From Salinisphaera sp. (GTDB taxonomy: Bacteria; Pseudomonadota; Gammaproteobacteria; Nevskiales; Salinisphaeraceae): DNA of 64,000 bases. The stretch is from contig JAQIBT010000124.1 in assembly GCA_027858915.1 (NCBI GenBank), positions 1 through 64,000 on the forward strand, written 5' to 3'. A model generated the notes under the pieces. The model worked only from the letters and a program-made list of their open reading frames with translations. It did not search any database and was not told the DNA's origin. The position numbers and the translations under genes are program-made. Of this stretch, positions 9,478 through 21,300 are shown one piece after another (position 1 is the stretch's first letter; each line of letters begins with the position of its first letter).

Positions 9478-10674
9478 CTATGCTGGGTACAAGCCGAAAA
9501 CGCGGGCGGTCGAGCGCGCGAGCATGCGTTCTTCGTTGGTGGGAATGACCCGCACCGTGACGCGGGCCAGATCGGGCGAAATGATCGTGCTATCGGCATG
9601 GTCGCGCATGGAATCAATCTCAATGCCAAGGAAGTCCAGTCCCCGGCAGATTCTCTCGCGGATCGCCGCCGAGTTCTCGCCAATACCGCCCGAAAAAACC
9701 ACCGTATCCACCCCGCCAAGCGAAGCAGCGAATGCGCCGATCCATTTTTTTGCCTGATAACAAAACACTGCCAGCGCTTCGGCCGCGCGCGTATCGCATT
9801 GCTCCTGTGCGAGCAGATCCCGCACGTCAGAGCTGAGCTCGGAAATACCCAGCAGGCCCGATTCGTGGTTCGCCATTGCCTCGAAGCGGGCTGTACTCAT
9901 GCCCTCGCTTCGAGCAAGATAGTCGGCCATACCGGGGTCCAGGTCGCCGCAGCGAGTGCTCATCGGCAGCCCCGACGCCGGCGTGAAGCCCATGCTGGTA
10001 TCGATACTCTGGCCGTCGCGAACCGCCGCCATACTGGCGCCATTGCCGAGATGCGCGAGGATCACCCGACCGCTCGTGGCAGCTGAATCGCCGAGGCGCT
10101 CCAGTTCCTCCAGCAAGTAGCCATAAGACAGACCGTGGAAGCCGTAGCGCCGGATACCGTGGTTCTGGTAGCGGCGCGGGATCGGCAGTATGGCTGCGCA
10201 GCGCGGCAGCGCGGCGTGAAACGCGGTATCAAAGCAGGCCGCCTGACCCAAAGTGAGTACGCGTTCGCGAAACGCCTCGATCAGTTCAATTTCATGCGGC
10301 AGATGTTGCGGAACGAAGATCGCGATGCGATAGAGTTCGTCGAGCAGCGCGGGCGTTATCGGCTCCGGCACCGTATGTTGCATTCCGTGTACTATGCGAT
10401 GGCCAACGGCCTGAAGCGATTCGAGTGCATTCTGGTTGTCGAGCCAATCAATCAAAAACGAGGCCGACGACTTATGGTTGGTGACCGGAATGTCGACGTG
10501 ACCGAACGTTTCTCCAGCCGGATCGGCATACGTCAACTGCGTTCCATCTAGGCCGATGCGATCGATCTTGCCGTGCAGACCGGGCTGCATATCTGCATCC
10601 GTGTCGTATAGCGCGAAGCGGATGCTGGACGAGCCGCCGTTGACGGTCAGAATGCGTGCATTGGATGAACTCAT
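9478..10674 (-). CDS. ackA: Acetate kinase
   Basis: This cytosolic enzyme of 398 residues converts acetyl phosphate plus ADP to acetate plus ATP. Signatures are the N-terminal phosphate-binding loop ILTVNGGSSSIRF (usually N-x-GSSS-x-K), HRIVHG, FDTAFH and GFHGLSY, and the C-terminal TGGIGE-like segment FSGGIGENSAAIRERIC. The start at 10674 gives the family N-terminus; an open extension upstream to 10797 overlaps the phosphoglucomutase and is not supported. It lies between phosphoglucomutase (85 bp upstream) and phosphoketolase (12 bp downstream), the standard pairing for substrate-level phosphorylation by a phosphoketolase shunt. Confidence 0.95.
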   Translation of the reverse strand: MSSSNARILTVNGGSSSIRFALYDTDADMQPGLHGKIDRIGLDGTQLTYADPAGETFGHVDIPVTNHKSSASFLIDWLDNQNALESLQAVGHRIVHGMQHTVPEPITPALLDELYRIAIFVPQHLPHEIELIEAFRERVLTLGQAACFDTAFHAALPRCAAILPIPRRYQNHGIRRYGFHGLSYGYLLEELERLGDSAATSGRVILAHLGNGASMAAVRDGQSIDTSMGFTPASGLPMSTRCGDLDPGMADYLARSEGMSTARFEAMANHESGLLGISELSSDVRDLLAQEQCDTRAAEALAVFCYQAKKWIGAFAASLGGVDTVVFSGGIGENSAAIRERICRGLDFLGIEIDSMRDHADSTIISPDLARVTVRVIPTNEERMLARSTARVFGLYPA

Positions 10675-10759
10675 CGCTGTTCGCAAACCGGTGCGTCCAC
10701 GACGGCGCACACGGCTTTCGGGGCGTACCAGGCCAGCCATCCTGAACGCTTGTGACGAA

Positions 10760-12427
10760 TCATGACGAGCCCTTCGAATCGTCGGCCAGGGCCGCATTTA
10801 CGATGATTTGGGCCTCGGTCAAAATACGCTTCAGATGAGCGGCGTCACGAAAACTCTCGGCATATATCTTGTACAGGTCTTCGGTGCCGGAGGGGCGCGC
10901 CGCAAACCAGCCGTGCGCGGTGGTGACCTTGATGCCACCAATCCGGGCGCTATTGCCCGGGGCTCGGTCGATCACGTTTTCGATGGCATCACCGGCGAGT
11001 TCGGTGCCTGTCATCTGGCGCGGCGAGAGATTCGCCAGTCGGTGTTTTTGTTGCGCGTTTGCGGGAGCTTCGATTCGCTCCGCGAACGACCCACCGCCTA
11101 GTTCTTGCACGAGCTCGTCATAGTATTCACTTGGATCGCGGCCGCTGCGCGCGCCGATCTCGGCGGATGCGAGCGCGGCTACGATTCCGTCCTTGTCTGT
11201 GGTCCAGACCCTACCGTCGAACCGGCTGAACGTCGCACCCGCACTTTCTTCGCCGCCGAATGCCAGGCGCGCATCCAACAAGCCGCCTACAAACCACTTG
11301 AAGCCGGCCGGCACTTCGTAAAGTTTACGCCCGAGTCGCTCGACCACACGATCGATCAGGGCGGTACTAACCACGGTCTTGCCCACGGCGGCATCAGCGG
11401 CCCATTGGATCCGATGACGGAATAGATAATCGGCGAGCACGCAGAGATAGTGGTTCGAGGGCATCAGTCCGGCATGGGTTACGATGCCGTGCCGGTCGTG
11501 GTCGGTGTCGCAGGCGAAGGCGACGTCGTAGCGCGTCTTCAAATCGATCAGCCGCTGCATCGCACGGGATGACGACGGATCCATGCGGATGGCGCCGTCC
11601 CAATCGACCGGCATGAAGGCGAAAGTGGGGTCGACCTGGGTATTCACGATGTCAAGATCGAGAGCGTAGGTGTCGGCGATTCGGGCCCAGTAGTGCACTC
11701 CCGCGCCGCCCAGTGGGTCGACGCCCAGACGAAGCCCGGCAGTACGTATGGCCGGCATGTCGATGACGTGGCGCAGATCCTCGACATAGGCCGTGAGATA
11801 GTCGTACCGATGAACCGTGCCCTCGCCACGCGCGGTTCTCAACGGCATGCGTTTTACGCCGTTCAGGCCGCTCTCGAGATATCGGTTCGCTGCATCCTGG
11901 ATACGATCCGTGACGGTCTGCCCCGCCGGCCCGCCGTGGGGCGGGTTGTACTTGAAACCGCCATAGGCAGGTGGGTTATGCGATGGGGTAAGGACAATGC
12001 CATCAGCCAGGCCGCTCGTTCGGCCCCGGTTATAGTCGAGAATCGCCAGCGAAATCGAGGGTGTGGGGGTATATTCGGATTCGCCCGCCAACATCACATC
12101 GACATCGTTGGCGGCGAGTACGACGAGTACACTGTCACGAGCCGGCGCCGACAACGCATGCGTATCGATCCCCAGAAAAAGCGGCCCGTCGATATTCTGC
12201 CGGTCCCGGTAGTCACAGATCGCCTGGCTGATTGCCAGTACGTGCCATTCGTTGAAGCTGCGCTCGACAGCAATCCCGCGGTGGCCGGACGTGCCGAAGA
12301 CAACACGCTGCGCCGCGACCGCAGGATCTGGGCGTAGATCGACGTAGGCATCGAGAAGTTCGGATACGTCGATCAATCGCTCAGGCGGCGTCGGACTGCT
12401 TGTCGAGGGACACCTCATGGTACTCAT
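10760..12427 (-). CDS. pgm: Alpha-D-glucose phosphate-specific phosphoglucomutase
   Basis: The protein has 555 residues and interconverts glucose-1-P and glucose-6-P. The active-site phosphoserine loop is [20 protein letters not shown], the metal loop is DTDHDRHG, the sugar-binding GGEESAG loop is present as [11 protein letters not shown], and the phosphate loop is [14 protein letters not shown]. Start ATG 12427 overlaps the stop of the isomerase frame as ATGA, indicating translational coupling. A second ATG at 12418 is possible. In this operon it would feed glucose-1-P, for example from glucan phosphorolysis, into hexose-6-phosphate for phosphoketolase. Confidence 0.95.
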   Translation of the reverse strand: MSTMRCPSTSSPTPPERLIDVSELLDAYVDLRPDPAVAAQRVVFGTSGHRGIAVERSFNEWHVLAISQAICDYRDRQNIDGPLFLGIDTHALSAPARDSVLVVLAANDVDVMLAGESEYTPTPSISLAILDYNRGRTSGLADGIVLTPSHNPPAYGGFKYNPPHGGPAGQTVTDRIQDAANRYLESGLNGVKRMPLRTARGEGTVHRYDYLTAYVEDLRHVIDMPAIRTAGLRLGVDPLGGAGVHYWARIADTYALDLDIVNTQVDPTFAFMPVDWDGAIRMDPSSSRAMQRLIDLKTRYDVAFACDTDHDRHGIVTHAGLMPSNHYLCVLADYLFRHRIQWAADAAVGKTVVSTALIDRVVERLGRKLYEVPAGFKWFVGGLLDARLAFGGEESAGATFSRFDGRVWTTDKDGIVAALASAEIGARSGRDPSEYYDELVQELGGGSFAERIEAPANAQQKHRLANLSPRQMTGTELAGDAIENVIDRAPGNSARIGGIKVTTAHGWFAARPSGTEDLYKIYAESFRDAAHLKRILTEAQIIVNAALADDSKGSS

Positions 12428-14118
12428 GACGGCAGACCTCGAATCCGCCGATACCGACGGATCAAGGTGTTGGTGGAGCTGTCGCGAGCGAGTTTTGTAT
12501 CCTGTGTCGCGTCGATCTCGCTCGCCATTCGGCTGGCCAGTGTCTTGCCCAACTCCACGCACCACTGATCGAATGAATCGATGTCCCAGATCGCGCCTTG
12601 CACGAATACGCTGTGCTCATAGAGCGCGACCAGCGCGCCGAGGGTGTATGGATCCAGCTTTTCGGCGAGGATCGTACTGCTCGGGCGGTTGCCCTCAAAC
12701 CCGTGCTGGCCGTTCGCTTGTTGGCACGCCCTCTGCGATGAGTTGTTCGGCTGTTTTGCCGAAGGCCAGTGCCTCGCTTTGGGCAAACAGGTTGGCCATG
12801 AGCAGGTCGTGCTGCTCCGCCAGCCGACTCACTGGACGGCAGAAGCCGATAAAATCACAGACAACGAGCCGCGTACCCTGATGGAGGAGCTGGGCGAAGG
12901 AATGCTGGGCGTCGGTGCCTGGCTCGCCCAATAAATGGGACCGGTCGAATAGTCCACGCGTCGGCCATCGCGCGTGACCTGCTTGCCGTTGCTCTCCATA
13001 GTGAGTTGCTGCAGATAGGCAGGGAAGCGTTGGAGATCGTGAGCATAAGGCAGCACCGCGACGCTTTCGGCTTTGAGTAAGTTCGTATTCCAGACCGTGA
13101 GCAGTCCCAGCAATATCGGCAAATTATGTTCCAGCGGCGCGTTGCGAAAATGACAATCCATCGCATGAAAGCCGGCGAGCATGGCGCGGAAATTGTCCGG
13201 TCCGATCGCCAGCATCGTGGACAGACCGATCGCCGAATCCATCGAGTAGCGGCCACCGACCCAGTCCCACAGCCGGAACATATTTCTGGTGTCAATTCCG
13301 AATTTGCGCACGGCCTCGACGTTGCTCGATACCGCCACGAAATGTTTAGCCACCGCGTTGCCGTCTTCTAGCGCGCGCAGGCACCAGGCGCGGGCAGCGC
13401 GGGCGTTGCTCATCGTCTCGAGCGTAGTAAAGCTCTTGGAACAAATGATGAACAACGTTTCGGCGGGATCGAGATCGCGCGTGGCCTCGATAAAATCCGA
13501 ACCGTCCACGTTGGAGACAAACCGAAACGTCAGGTCAGGCCCGCGATAGGCGCGCAGCGCATCATGAGCCATCGTCGGCCCAAGATTCGACCCGCCAATT
13601 CCAATATTGACGATATTGCGGATCGGCCGGCCGGTATGGCCGATCCAACTCCCGTTGGGATAGTCGGTCGTCCAGCCGCCGTTATATATACGAGTGTAGA
13701 AACTCGCCATATGATCGAGCACTGCATGCACTTGAGGCACTACGGCCTTCCCGTACAGCTCGAACGATTCGCCGGCTGGCGCACGCAACGCCACGTGCAG
13801 CGCGGCACGTTGTTCGCTGACGTTGATGCACTCGCCCGCAAACATCGCCTGGATACGATCGGGCACTTTACAATCTGAAGCGAGTTCGATCAGTCGCCGC
13901 AACGTTTCGTCGGTAACGCGCTGCTTGGAATAATCCAGATACAAACCGACTGCCTCGGCACTCAGACGCTCGCCACGCCCCGGGTCTTCGGCAAACAGCT
14001 CGCACAGATGACGTTCGCCGAGCGTATCGGAATGTTGCTGAAGCGCACACCACGCCGCCCGTTCGGTCAGCGAGACCGCCATCGAATCATCCGACGCATA
14101 GGGCTTGAACCGTGTCAT
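12424..14118 (-). pseudogene. pgi: Glucose-6-phosphate isomerase with two compensating frameshifts
   Basis: From ATG 14118 the frame encodes a typical isomerase ([11 protein letters not shown], then SKSFTTLET, and YSTGPIYW), interconverting glucose-6-P and fructose-6-P. At 12927-12929 a G-run on the coding strand is one base short of what the family sequence needs (YWGEPGT). The original frame then ends at 12829, about 430 codons in. The homologous sequence continues in the next frame ([19 protein letters not shown], then [17 protein letters not shown]) and near 12728-12732 returns to the first frame ([19 protein letters not shown], then [18 protein letters not shown]), ending at 12424. One base lost and one gained about 200 nt apart restore the C-terminus. 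This is either a recent double mutation or base-calling errors. The gene overlaps the transaldolase by about 30 bp and pgm by 4. Confidence 0.85.
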
Positions 14119-15225
14119 GCCGGCCCCCGCTTTTTTCGGCGATACGCTGCAATAGCGCTTGCCAGGACTCGACGAACGATTGAGCACCTTCACGCTGCAA
14201 TGTGAGCGCCAGAGCATTCACGTCGACGCCGGCCAGTCGAAATCGTGCCAGCATGGCGTCGCTATCGCCGCCATCGCTCGCCAACGCACCGTGCAGTTGT
14301 CCGTGATCCGCGAACGCATGCAGGGTCTTTTCCGGCATAGTATTGAGGGTATCCGGTGCGGCCAGCGCTTCGACATACAAGGTATCCGAGGCATCTGGAT
14401 CCTTTGTTCCCGTGCTCGCGAATAACAGCCGTTGCGGGCTCGCGCCCGCAGCGGCGAGTGTCTGCCAGCGTGGTGATGCCAATAGTTCTCGATAGTCCCG
14501 GTAGGCCCGTTTGGCGACCGCGATTCCGAGCCTGTTTCGAAGCTCGCCCGGCACCGTGTCGGCCACGGCCTTGTCCCAGCGACTGACAAAAATTGACGCG
14601 ATCGACGCGATGCGCGGGTCGCGGCCCGCCTGAATGCGTCTTTCGATACCGCGTATGTAGGCTTCGGCTGCCGCAAAGTAATGTGCCGACGAGAACAGCA
14701 ACGTGACGTTGATCGGCACACCGGCAAAGATCGACTCCTCGATCGCCGGAATACCTTCGGGTGTGCCCGGTATCTTGATGAAAAGATTGGGTCGCTGCGC
14801 CCGCGCGTGCAGTTCGATCGCACTTTGTATTGTGCCCTGGGCATCACCGGCCAGCAGGGGCGAGACTTCCAGCGATACCCAGCCATCCCCACCATCGGTG
14901 GCATCGTGTATCGGACGCAGCAGATCGGCAGCTCGCGTCAAATCCTCCAGCGCGAGTTCGAAGAACACTGCTTCGCTAGATTGCCCGCTGTCGTTTTTTG
15001 TTGAATTGCCTCGTCATAGCTGTCGGTATGGCCAATAGCCTGATCGAAGATCGTTGGGTTCGATGTCAGCCCCGTCACAGCGTACAACTCGATATATCGG
15101 GCGAGCGTGCCCTGGGTCACCAGCGAGCGCGAAATGCTGTCGAGCCAGAGGCTTTGGCCAAGCCTCCGGAGCTGCCCAGTCGCGCGACAAGACGCTGACG
15201 TTAAGATTGCCTTCGAATTATTCAT
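14087..15225 (-). pseudogene. tal: Transaldolase interrupted by a -1 frameshift at an A6 run
   Basis: The first frame (from 15225) encodes a transaldolase N-terminus (GQSLWLDSISRSLV, TGLTSNPTIFDQAIGH) to about codon 76. The second, ending at 14087, encodes the rest: FFELALEDL, EVSPLLAGDAQGTIQ, the Schiff-base lysine in NLFIKIPGT, and the ASIFVSRWDKAV and STGTKDP blocks. The switch falls at CAA CAA AAA ACG (T-run at 14994-14999 on the plus strand). Slipping back one base, or one extra A in the transcript, gives QKNDSGQSSEAVFFEL and a complete protein of about 380 residues. Transaldolase exchanges a dihydroxyacetone unit between fructose-6-P or sedoheptulose-7-P and aldose phosphates. It is first in the operon and directly behind the FNR-like box. 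Mutation, base-calling error and recoding cannot be separated here. Confidence 0.85.
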
Positions 15226-15258
15226 CGGGCGCCTCAGCGCAATTCAAGCGACGGCAGC

Positions 15259-15300
15259 ATTAAGCCGCAAACGCGCGGCCAGCGTGTTGATTTCGATCAA
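15259..15300 (-). promoter_or_regulatory. FNR/ANR class II promoter of the tal-pgi-pgm-ackA-xfp operon
   Basis: The box at 15287-15300 is a perfect consensus dyad (TTGAT-CGAA-ATCAA on the minus strand). Exactly 22 nt downstream is CTTAAT (15264-15259), a reasonable -10. The tal ATG at 15225 follows by 33 bp. The box also lies just past the end of the glucan synthase gene at 15338. Confidence 0.75.
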
Positions 15301-15337
15301 TTCCCAGCGCGTGACCTGCGAACGTCAGGCCAGCGAA

Positions 15338-18300
15338 TCAGGCGTGCGTGGTTGGCGGGCGGCAGACGCTGATTACCACCCGATGGCTTGTGCCGTCGTC
15401 GATCAGCGGCAAGCGGGTGTCCGCAATCAACTCGTCATCCACCATCACGCAGGGCGCCTTGCTGAAAGCGCTCGGGGAGATCTCGACCTCGATCTCGTAA
15501 CGGCTATCGCCGTGACGCAGACTCACCGAGAAGCCGTGCCAGGCAGCGGGCAGGCAGGGATCGATTTCTAGGACAGCGCCGCGGCGTTTGAGGCCCAGTA
15601 ACGCTTCCAGCGCGCCGCGGAATAACCAGCCAGCGGATCCCGTGTACCAGGTCCAGCCGCCGCGCCCGATATGCGGATCCACACCATAGATATCGCCGGC
15701 CAGCACGTACGGTTCAACCCGATAGCGCGCCGCGCTGTCGGCATCGGCTGCTCGATGAATCGGGTTGAGCAGCGAAAACAAATGCCAGGCGCGATCGCCA
15801 TCGCCCAGGGCCGCTGCCGCCCATACGATCCACGCCGCCCCGTGGGTATATTGTCCACCGTTCTCGCGGATACCTGGGGGATAACCCTTGATATAGCCGG
15901 GCTCCATTTCGCTGCGGTCGAACGGCGGGTCCAACAACCGGATCAGGCGGGCCTCGCCCTCTACCAACCGGGCATCGACCGATGCCATAGCCTGGACTGC
16001 GCGGGCACGGGACATTTCGCTGAATTCGTCTCTGGCGAGTACCGCCCAAGTTTGGGCCATCAGATCAATCTGGCACTCATCGTTATCGGCCGAGCCCAGC
16101 GGCGTGCCGTCGTCGAAATAGGCACGCCGGTACCAGGCACCATCCCAGGCCGTCGCCTCGACCTGGCGTTCGACGGTCGTCGCCAGTTCGGCGTAACGCC
16201 GTGCACGCGATGTATCGCCACGCCGTGTACACAACGGAGCAAAATCACGGCATACGCGGATGACAAACCAGGCCAGCCAGACGCTTTCCCCCTGCCCGCC
16301 GACGCCGATACGGTTGTAGCCGTCGTTCCAGTCACCATCGCCGATCAGCGGCAGCCCGTGCACGCCCATCTGCGCGGCCCGCTCTATCGCATGCCAGCAA
16401 TGCTCGTAGAGCGTTCCTTCGAGCGATCCCTCGGCATACTCGGTATAACGTTCTGCTTCGTCGTCAGCGAGTGGCTCGCCGTCTAGATAGAGCACGTTCT
16501 GGTCCAGGATCGTATCGTCGCCAGTGGCCGCGACGTACTGCGCTGTCGCGTACGGGAGCCACAACAGATCGTCCGAGCAGCGCGTACGAACGCCTCGCAA
16601 CGGCTGCTCATGCCACCAGTGCAATACGTCGCCTTCGGGAAACTGACGCGAGGCGGACTTGAGAATATAGGCGCGTGTCCATTCCGGCCGGGTCCACAGC
16701 AGCGCCAGCACGTCCTGCAGCTGGTCGCGAAAACCAAATGCGCCGCTCGATTGATAATAGCCGCTGCGCCCCCAGTAGCGACACGACAGCAGTTGATACG
16801 GCAACCAGCGGTTGACCATCAGGTCGGTCGCCCGATCCGGGGTATGAATCTGCAGCCGGGCCAGGTGGTCGTCCCAGAACTCCGCCAGACTCGACTCGGC
16901 GCGCGCTGCCGCCTCGGGGTTGCTGAACTGCCTGGCCAATGCCAGTGCGGTTTCGCGGTCCCGGCCCTGGCCGAGCACGAAATAGAACTCGCAGCGGGCG
17001 TTTGGCGGCAGATTGACGTGGATTTGATAGGCCGCACAACTGTCGCGGCCCGACTCGACCCGACCGGACAGGCCGATCCGAAACATCGCCGCGGGCGCAT
17101 CGACACCACCCGAACTACCCAGAAATTCGCTGCGATCGCTGGTCACTCCATGGGCGCGTTGGCTCGCGGTGAGAAACGCCACGCCCGGCTGACTGTCGCG
17201 CGTGAACGCGTTGCGAGCCAGCATCACGCCCGAATCACTCTCGTATTCCGTGACGATATGCGCTGCGGTTTGCGCGCGCGAGGTTCCCAACACCCATTCG
17301 GCGTAATACGTCGCCGTGATCCGCCGGGTCCACGGCCAGTGGTTGGTCAGACTAAGCCGCACCAGTTTGACCGGCTGTTCTCGCTCGACGCTCACGCGCA
17401 GCATCTGTTCCAGACCATGGCAATGATGTCGATAAAGCGTGTAACCGGCTCCGTGGCGAATCTGATAGGCGCCATCGGTCGGCCGTGGGCCAGGGGTCGG
17501 CGACCAGACTTGCGCGGTTTCCTCGTCGCGCAGATACAGCACCTCGCTGGGCGGATCGCGCACCGGATCGTTGGTCCAGGGCGTCAATCGGTTCTCGCCG
17601 CTGTTACCGGCCCAGGTGCACCCCAACCCGGCATCGGTGACCAGACAGCCAAACCCTGGGTTGGCGATCACGTTCGACCACGGCGCAGGTGGCCGCTGAC
17701 CGGCCTCGAGGTGAATTACGTATTCGCGGCCGTTGTCGGCGAACCCGCCGAACCCGTTGTCGAATTCAAGATCGTTCGGACGCATCAACGCCTGCGTGGC
17801 CGGCCGGGTTCCGATCCCAGAACCCACAGCGACAAACGGTGGCAATGCCGCCGCATGCGTTCGCGCCGGATTGAGCTGATGGGCGATCGTGCCAGCCGAC
17901 GCGTCCAGGATCACCTGCGCGGCGGACCAAAGCTGCACGCGATCGTGTTCCGAAAGCTCAGGGCCGGAAAGCACGCGCACATCACCGACGATCACACGCG
18001 GCGTATCGCTCTGGACTTCGGCGATCAACTGCTGCAATCGGTCGCGCACCGGCTGCACATAGCCCCCGGGACTCTCGTCAGTCAACACCAGATCCACTGG
18101 CTGGCCGCGCACATTCCAGAATGCATGGGCCTGCAGCAGTTGCCGCGCGAACGCGGCGTCGCCGACGCTGTGTATCCGAACCAGCAGAATCGGGTGATCG
18201 CCGGAAATTCCGCGGCCCCAGAGGCTGTCCTGAATTCGGGCACTGCGGGCCAACAGATTGCTGGGGGCTCGCAAGGCCGGAATCGGAACCATCAATGCAG

Positions 18301-21300
18301 ACAACAGCGTCATCATCCACTCGACCGCCCATGGCTCGATCCCCAGGTCGCCGAGCAGCTGCTCGGACTGCATGCGCGCCTGCTCGAATACCCACTGCGC
18401 GCGCGACGGCGCGTGGTAGGCGCGAACGGCATCGAGCACCTCCTGACGCACCCGACCGACGCCGGTGATGTAAGTGATCGTCGTGGCAGCATAGGGGGCC
18501 AGTTCCAGTTCGACGCCCGTGGCCAGGACCGGATCGAGCACCGTGCCGCTGGTATTGCCGAAGCCCGACAGCCCGGATGTAGATGCAGCCAGGGCTTGCG
18601 GTGCGCTCGGCGACCCGCCGCGGCCAAGAAAGTGCTCGCGATCGGTTTCCCAGCGCACGCTATGGGACGTCTCTGGGGAGACCCGCAACGTGTGCGCCAG
18701 ATAGACCGGCTTTTCGTCCGCCCCTCTGGGACGACGCCGGTACAGCAGAGTCTGACTCTCCGCCAGATAGCGGGTTTCCACGAACAGCTTCACGAATGCC
18801 GGATGGCGCAAATCGTCGGCCGGCGGTGCCAGGACGACTTCGGCATACGTGCCGATCAGCAGTTGCCGGCGTCGCCCGCTTTCATTCTTGATGACCAATT
18901 GACGTACTTCCACGTCGTGCTGCGATGACAGACCGATACGCAGATGACAGAACAACGCGAGCGCACGGCGCTGATATTCCACCTGGTGAGGCGCGAATAG
19001 GGTTCGCGTGGTGTCAGAATCACCGGTGCTGGGCTCGAAGCCGACCGAGGTCACGGCGTTGTCCTGCAAATCCTTGACGTAGCACCAGTGACCCTGGGTA
19101 TCGCGAGTCCCGTCCGCCGACCAGCGCGTGAGCGCAATGCCCTGCCACTGGCTGCCGCCGCTGCCATCCGCACCTTGCAGCGACGACAAAACGCCGTTCG
19201 ACAGCAGATTGTATTCGCGCAGCATATGCCCGCGCGCCGGCTGCCACGACACCAGCGGCATAGCGGCTCTGAAGGTATGGGCCGGTTGGGCTCCAGCCCA
19301 AGGCCGCATGGCCGGCGGCGAGACCGGTGGTTGCTCATGCAGCAATGTGGCCAATCGCGCGACGCGCGTATCGCTGTTGAAACGCTGGGGCATGATCTCG
19401 CTGTTGACGAAGTTGTTGAGCGCCAGCAATGCCATGCCTTGGTGATGACTCATGTAGGAACGCACGATGTGCGCCCGGCGCGGCCCTTCCAGATCGCTGC
19501 GCCCATAGTCGATCGCTTCATAGAAGCCGTATTGGCCCATCGCGCCGAGCTGTTCCAGCATGCGCAGATTCTCGACTACCGCGTCGGGCGCAAACGGCAG
19601 CGCCATGATCGACGAATAGGGAGAAACGACCAGCTGATCGCCAAGATCGCGACGGAATCCCAGTCCGGGAACGCCGAACGCGCGATACTGGTAATTGGCC
19701 TGTGAATCGAGCTGGTAGTAACCCGATTCCGAAATGCCCCAGGGCAGCCTTTTCGATGCGACAAAATCTGTCTGCACCTTGATCGCGCTGCGGCAGGCCC
19801 GGCCCATGAGACTGCCCGGTGGCGTGGTCATGAGCAATACCGGCATCAGGTATTCGAACAGCGTTGCCCCCCAGGACATGAGCACGACCTGTCCGTGAAC
19901 CCGGCTGAAGGGACGAGCCAAATGCAGCCAGTGCTGACTTGGCACATCGCCCTTGGCGATGGCGACGAATCCGGTCAACCGGGCCTCGGAGGCGAGCAGA
20001 TCATAGTAATTGCTGTCGACTCTGGCGTCGTCAACGTTATAGCCGATCCGGAACAGATGGCGGGCCCGATCGTAGAGAAACCCAAAATCCATAGCCGCGA
20101 CCCAGGCATCGGCTTGCGTAATTAACTGTTGCAGTTCGCTCAGCTGCGCGTTCGCTGCCTGTTCGCCAGCCTGCAACGCATCGCGCAGCTGCTTATGCCA
20201 GGCCCTGGCCTGTGTGCGTGTCTCGTCGGCGCAGCCGAGCGCATCCAGCGCGGCGTCAACCTGTTCGAGCGATGCCCGTGCGGCCGCAGCTGATTCTGCA
20301 CAGTTTTCGAGCGTGACCGGTTGCGAAAGAGTGTGACAGATCTCGTCCCAGTGCTTGCCCGCATGCGGGTCTCGCGTGCCTTCATCGCGATAAAGATCGG
20401 GCGGGTCTTGTACCAGTCGACGCCACGGCAATAACCGATTCCCGGACTCGCGTGCATGGGTTGCCTGGCGGCGCAGTTCTTCGAGCCACTGCTGCAGCTG
20501 CGTGAGCCGCTCCACGCTGAACGCGGGCTCGGCCGCGTCGACTACTGCCAGCAACCGGGTTTGCAGCGCAGGCAGGTATTCATCGGCGAGGCGATCCAGC
20601 AAGGTCCAACCGTCGTCGGCTGCCCGTTCCGCGATTGCGCTGCGACAATCGCGAATCGCCACTGCCCATCGTTCTCCCGCCGCCGACAGTTGACGGGCCG
20701 CCGCGGGCTTTGACAACGATTCGAGCACGATCAGCGTATCGCAGACCCCGACCAGCAACTGGCTGGCAACGATGGGCTGATGCCGGAGTTGCTCCAGACC
20801 GCGCGAGAGCGTCATCAGCGATGCCGCGAGGTTGCCGCTATCCACGGTCGACACATAGCGCGGCGGCATGGAACGCAGATCGCTCGTTTCATACCAGTTC
20901 AGCCAATGGCCCCGATAGCGCTCCAATAGCTTTATCTGCTCGAAACTGCTGTTCAGGCGTGCCAGCAACGACAACAGGTCGATATAGCCCAGATCGAACG
21001 CGCTCAATGTCGCCAGCAAACCCATGCCAATATTGGTAGGCGATGTACGCCGAGCCAGCACAACGCGTGGCTCCTCCTGATAGTTGTCGGGCGGCAGCCA
21101 GTGGTCGTCCGGCCCCATGAAACGCTCGAAGAAAAACCACGTTTTGCGGGCGACATCGCGCAACGCCTGCTGTTCGGATGGAGACAGCCTAGGCGTGTTT
21201 TCAGACAACGGCCGACTGATGCCGTACACCAGCGCCGGGGCCAGCAGCCATGCCAGCAGCAGCGGCGCCGCCGGCCACAGCGCATATGGAAAAAACACTA

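Noticed and set aside
9073-10086. Plus-strand open frame of 337 codons
   Set aside because: Antisense to the phosphoketolase and acetate kinase genes, with no family features.
16610-18928. Plus-strand open frame of 772 codons inside the glucan synthase gene
   Set aside because: It lies wholly antisense to a well-supported gene in GC-rich DNA; its composition (Arg, Gln, His rich) is that of a shadow frame.
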